A DNA stretch of 64,000 nucleotides, taken from contig CM082594.2 in NCBI GenBank assembly GCA_040954595.2, forward strand, positions 7,750,001 through 7,814,000, given 5' to 3'. Shown piece after piece: positions 61,801-64,000 of the stretch. The notes beneath the pieces are model-generated. The model was given only the letters and a program-made list of their open reading frames with translations. It was not told the DNA's origin and ran no database searches. The stretch is from Balanoglossus misakiensis. Its lineage: Eukaryota > Hemichordata. The position numbers were made by a program, and so were the translations under genes. Each line of letters begins with the position of its first letter. The first letter of the stretch is position 1.

Positions 61801-63933
61801 AGCGCAATTGACTTTTGAACCGACTCTGACCTACCTGGCCAACTCACGGATCAGGTTTGCCACTCTCTTCTTATCCTCCGGCCTCAAATCCTTCAACGCT
61901 GGTCTCTGTTTGGACTTCATGTTATTCAACTGCTGAGACTTTGGGTGAAAAAATATAAATATTTCCAACTTCAGTCAAGAAACAGTACTTTGGGAACAAC
62001 AGGTGAATTGGTAACTGTGTAACTGAATCTTCTGTTGCTAACTCACTGGTTTTTGCCTTGGCAATCACTGGCCAGCTTGGGTATCTGTTTACACTGCACA
62101 TATCAAGTTATGTTACGTTGACAAGCCAGCTTCAAGAGTCCACTCACATAAGCTACTTACAATGGATTTCCCTGGCTTAAAAACTTACATCTAGCCATTT
62201 CAGAAGCATGCCAATCTCACGCATCTTTCCCTTAAATTTTCAGGTACACTTTAAGTGACTGCAGGTGGGCAAGTTGGTGAAGTTAGTTCCGTTTCTACGC
62301 TACTGCTAATGTGCAGGCAGCGCGTATGTAGTGAAACTGGATACATATGTAGAATAGCAAAGCGCATGTAAACTTTAAACAATATTAATTATTCATGAAA
62401 TTGATGAAATTCAAGAATTTGGTTATTTTTCAAGCAAAGCAAAAATTGGAAATCACAGATTCAGTGTATTTCATAGAAAAAAAATTATCACAAATTCTGG
62501 AATTGCAGGATATTTGATAAAAACTGTTTTGAAACTCTGCAACTTGAAGTAAAGGGAGGGGATAATGCCTTGTGTAAGACTACACTGTAAGAATATAGGA
62601 ACCAAAGAGACTGCATGTTTAAATCCCACAGGACATGGGTGAGAATAGACTCCAAGACAGGGAACAATACACATAACTGAATGGGTCACAGTGCAAATCA
62701 AAAGGTTCATTGATTCTGGGAGCGGAGAAGAATGTCGAAACTCACAAAAATCAATATGCTAACAACTACATGACAAAAGGTGCGCTGCATCTTTTAATCC
62801 AACCCAAGCTATGAGTGCACAGCATGATGGGAGTGCTGACAAAAAAACATGACTTTTCTGTTTACTGTGATTTTGTTAAGTTGCTATAGCAACATATCAC
62901 AAAATCTATCAAATGGTGTGTATGAAGCATACAAACAGTATCTGATGACTTGATAACATTTTCTCCCTACAAAACCAACAAATCCAGGTTTACAAAATCA
63001 ACATTAGAACAATTTAACTGTGTATTATATATGTGTATAATCAATTAAATCATTCAGCTTACCTCATCATTCTCGATGTTCTCTTTGCTTTTGTTGATAC
63101 TCTTAAGGGGTCTCCTTTTGCCAGGCGACAAATCTTCGACAATGACTGGTGACTTAGAGGGTACTTTGGCTTTGATTTCTTTAGTCCGCCTCGCCCTCAT
63201 CTTTACACTAGGTCGTTTATTACCAACATCATTTACCCCTGTGGATTACAAATTATGAAAACTTACATACAAAGCTTCTTTTTACAGACATCTTAAAACA
63301 TTCAATATCAAATGAATTATTTTACATTATTCTGAAAAAATACACATAATCTAGGCATTTTCTTCAGATATTGAATATTATACAATGTACTGGTAAAAGG
63401 TTAGATGATGTCTTTACTTACCAGGAACATGGACCAATTCTGGATCAGTTTCTTCATCACTAGCTGTTTTATATGGTTAAGGTGTCAAACATCTGAACAT
63501 AGCTAGGGGGTATTGCGGTGAAGACCAAAACCGGAAGTGTACAAGAAATGAAAACAAACGCTACAGAAACTGGTATTTTTCACTTGGCCGTTATTTCACG
63601 AATACTTAATGACTAGAATGTTTCTCTTTTGAAAATTTGGGACCCTTGCTATTAATTTGACATTCCAGAGTAGCACAATCGTGATTTTGAAATCATGTTT
63701 CGACGAAGAAAAAATTGACAGACCAACCAACATGCTCAAACACGTCAGTGTCGACTCAAACACTTGGTGCATACTCCGAAAGTAAGGCTACCTCGTTAAT
63801 GAAAAACTTACAGCTTCTTGTTGATTCGATCGGACACTGGTTACGCACAAATGCATTCAGACACTCTCCAAAATCTCGCCAAAAGGATACAATCTTTGGT
63901 CCAGTAGATCTCGTATGTCAGATCGTCCGCCAT
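58884..63933 (-). CDS. KIAA1328: Hinderin (KIAA1328 ortholog), coiled-coil protein
   Basis: Coding exons: 63849-63933 (tentative first), 63422-63463, 63063-63238, 61835-61932, 61529-61670, 59911-61396, 59571-59745, 59235-59345, 58884-59070; 833 residues against about 577 in human. Orthology rests on ALKDLRPEDKKRVANLIREL and ARIGEEKENAEEQLQQER (residues about 110-150), the EC...L.SYQ...A.QQEKMSQTLSEL block (about 185-213) and a short acidic/aromatic end, NLIEEVFFLK, like human ILEDIFFI. A second coiled coil at about 477-533 is Gln/Leu/Arg-rich. The large exon between is low-complexity and accounts for the extra length. Human hinderin was reported as a partner of the cohesin subunit SMC3; its role is poorly known. 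The first exon is the weak point: the ATG at 63933 in AACATGGCGGACG fits, but only a modest donor (GTGCGT) keeps phase, while a consensus GTAAGT nearby lies past a stop. The donor GTGTGA after 61529 is also weak. Confidence 0.8.
59350..59381. repeat. CAGA/GACA tetranucleotide repeat next to a hinderin splice acceptor
   Basis: About eight imperfect units. On the transcribed strand it reads TCTG repeats and ends in GTATAG at the acceptor of exon 59235-59345, so it serves as the pyrimidine tract. Confidence 0.8.
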
Positions 63934-64000
63934 GTTGTGTGCTGATATTTACAAATTCACCGCCAGTTGAACTACGCATGCTCGGGAAAGTTGGACGTGC
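63934..64000 (-). promoter_or_regulatory. Hinderin 5' flank
   Basis: The last 67 bp of the window, upstream of the proposed hinderin start codon. The start codon sits in AACATGGCGGACG, a YY1-type site. The promoter is cut by the window edge. Confidence 0.35.

Overview
The window is eukaryotic nuclear DNA from an invertebrate animal. Genes are built from many short exons with GT...AG introns, AATAAA signals follow several stop codons, and spacing between genes is wide. Proteins closely resemble human orthologs but the genes are compact. Gene content (SMAD4, CHTOP, VPS72, MNS1, PSMB4, two C15orf48-like genes, hinderin/KIAA1328) and moderately CpG-rich DNA fit a bilaterian such as a hemichordate, cephalochordate, echinoderm or lophotrochozoan; the exact lineage cannot be fixed from sequence alone. 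The supplied six-frame translations contain only fragments of these genes, so the exon models below were joined by hand from splice sites, reading phase and family similarity.

Layout. 1-8.5 kb: first coding intron of a minus-strand SMAD4 gene, whose only exon in the window is 8474-8707. 11.5-14.1 kb: CHTOP (minus), 4 coding exons. 15.2-16.9 kb: VPS72/YL1 (plus), 6 exons, head-to-head with CHTOP. 17.9-21.3 kb: MNS1 (minus), 8 coding exons, tail-to-tail with VPS72 and head-to-head with PSMB4 (plus, 21.7-23.3 kb, 7 exons). 24.3-34.6 kb: an unnamed gene (minus) coding a predicted membrane segment, one calponin-homology domain and two filamin repeats separated by about 870 residues of low-complexity sequence. 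35.2-37.6 kb: a foldback transposon-like element with 0.9-1.0 kb inverted arms. 40.7-47.2 and 52.4-57.9 kb: two tandem plus-strand C15orf48/NMES1-like genes with identical exon structure. 45.1-45.5 kb, inside an intron of the first copy: a young 426-bp element with perfect 130-bp terminal inverted repeats. 58.9-63.9 kb: hinderin (minus), tail-to-tail with the second C15orf48-like gene.

The window mixes genes of nuclear mRNA and chromatin work (CHTOP, VPS72), proteolysis (PSMB4), cilia and centrosomes (MNS1, hinderin), TGF-beta signalling (SMAD4) and mitochondrial complex IV (C15orf48-like). They are not an operon. In human the same genes sit at 1q21 (VPS72, PSMB4, CHTOP), 15q21 (MNS1, C15orf48) and 18q12-q21 (SMAD4, KIAA1328), so the window looks like a piece of one ancestral linkage block later spread over duplicated vertebrate chromosomes. 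The strongest candidates for something undescribed are the membrane/CH/filamin gene, the foldback and 130-bp-TIR elements, and the TGIF-type palindromes and DR1 sites in the SMAD4 intron.
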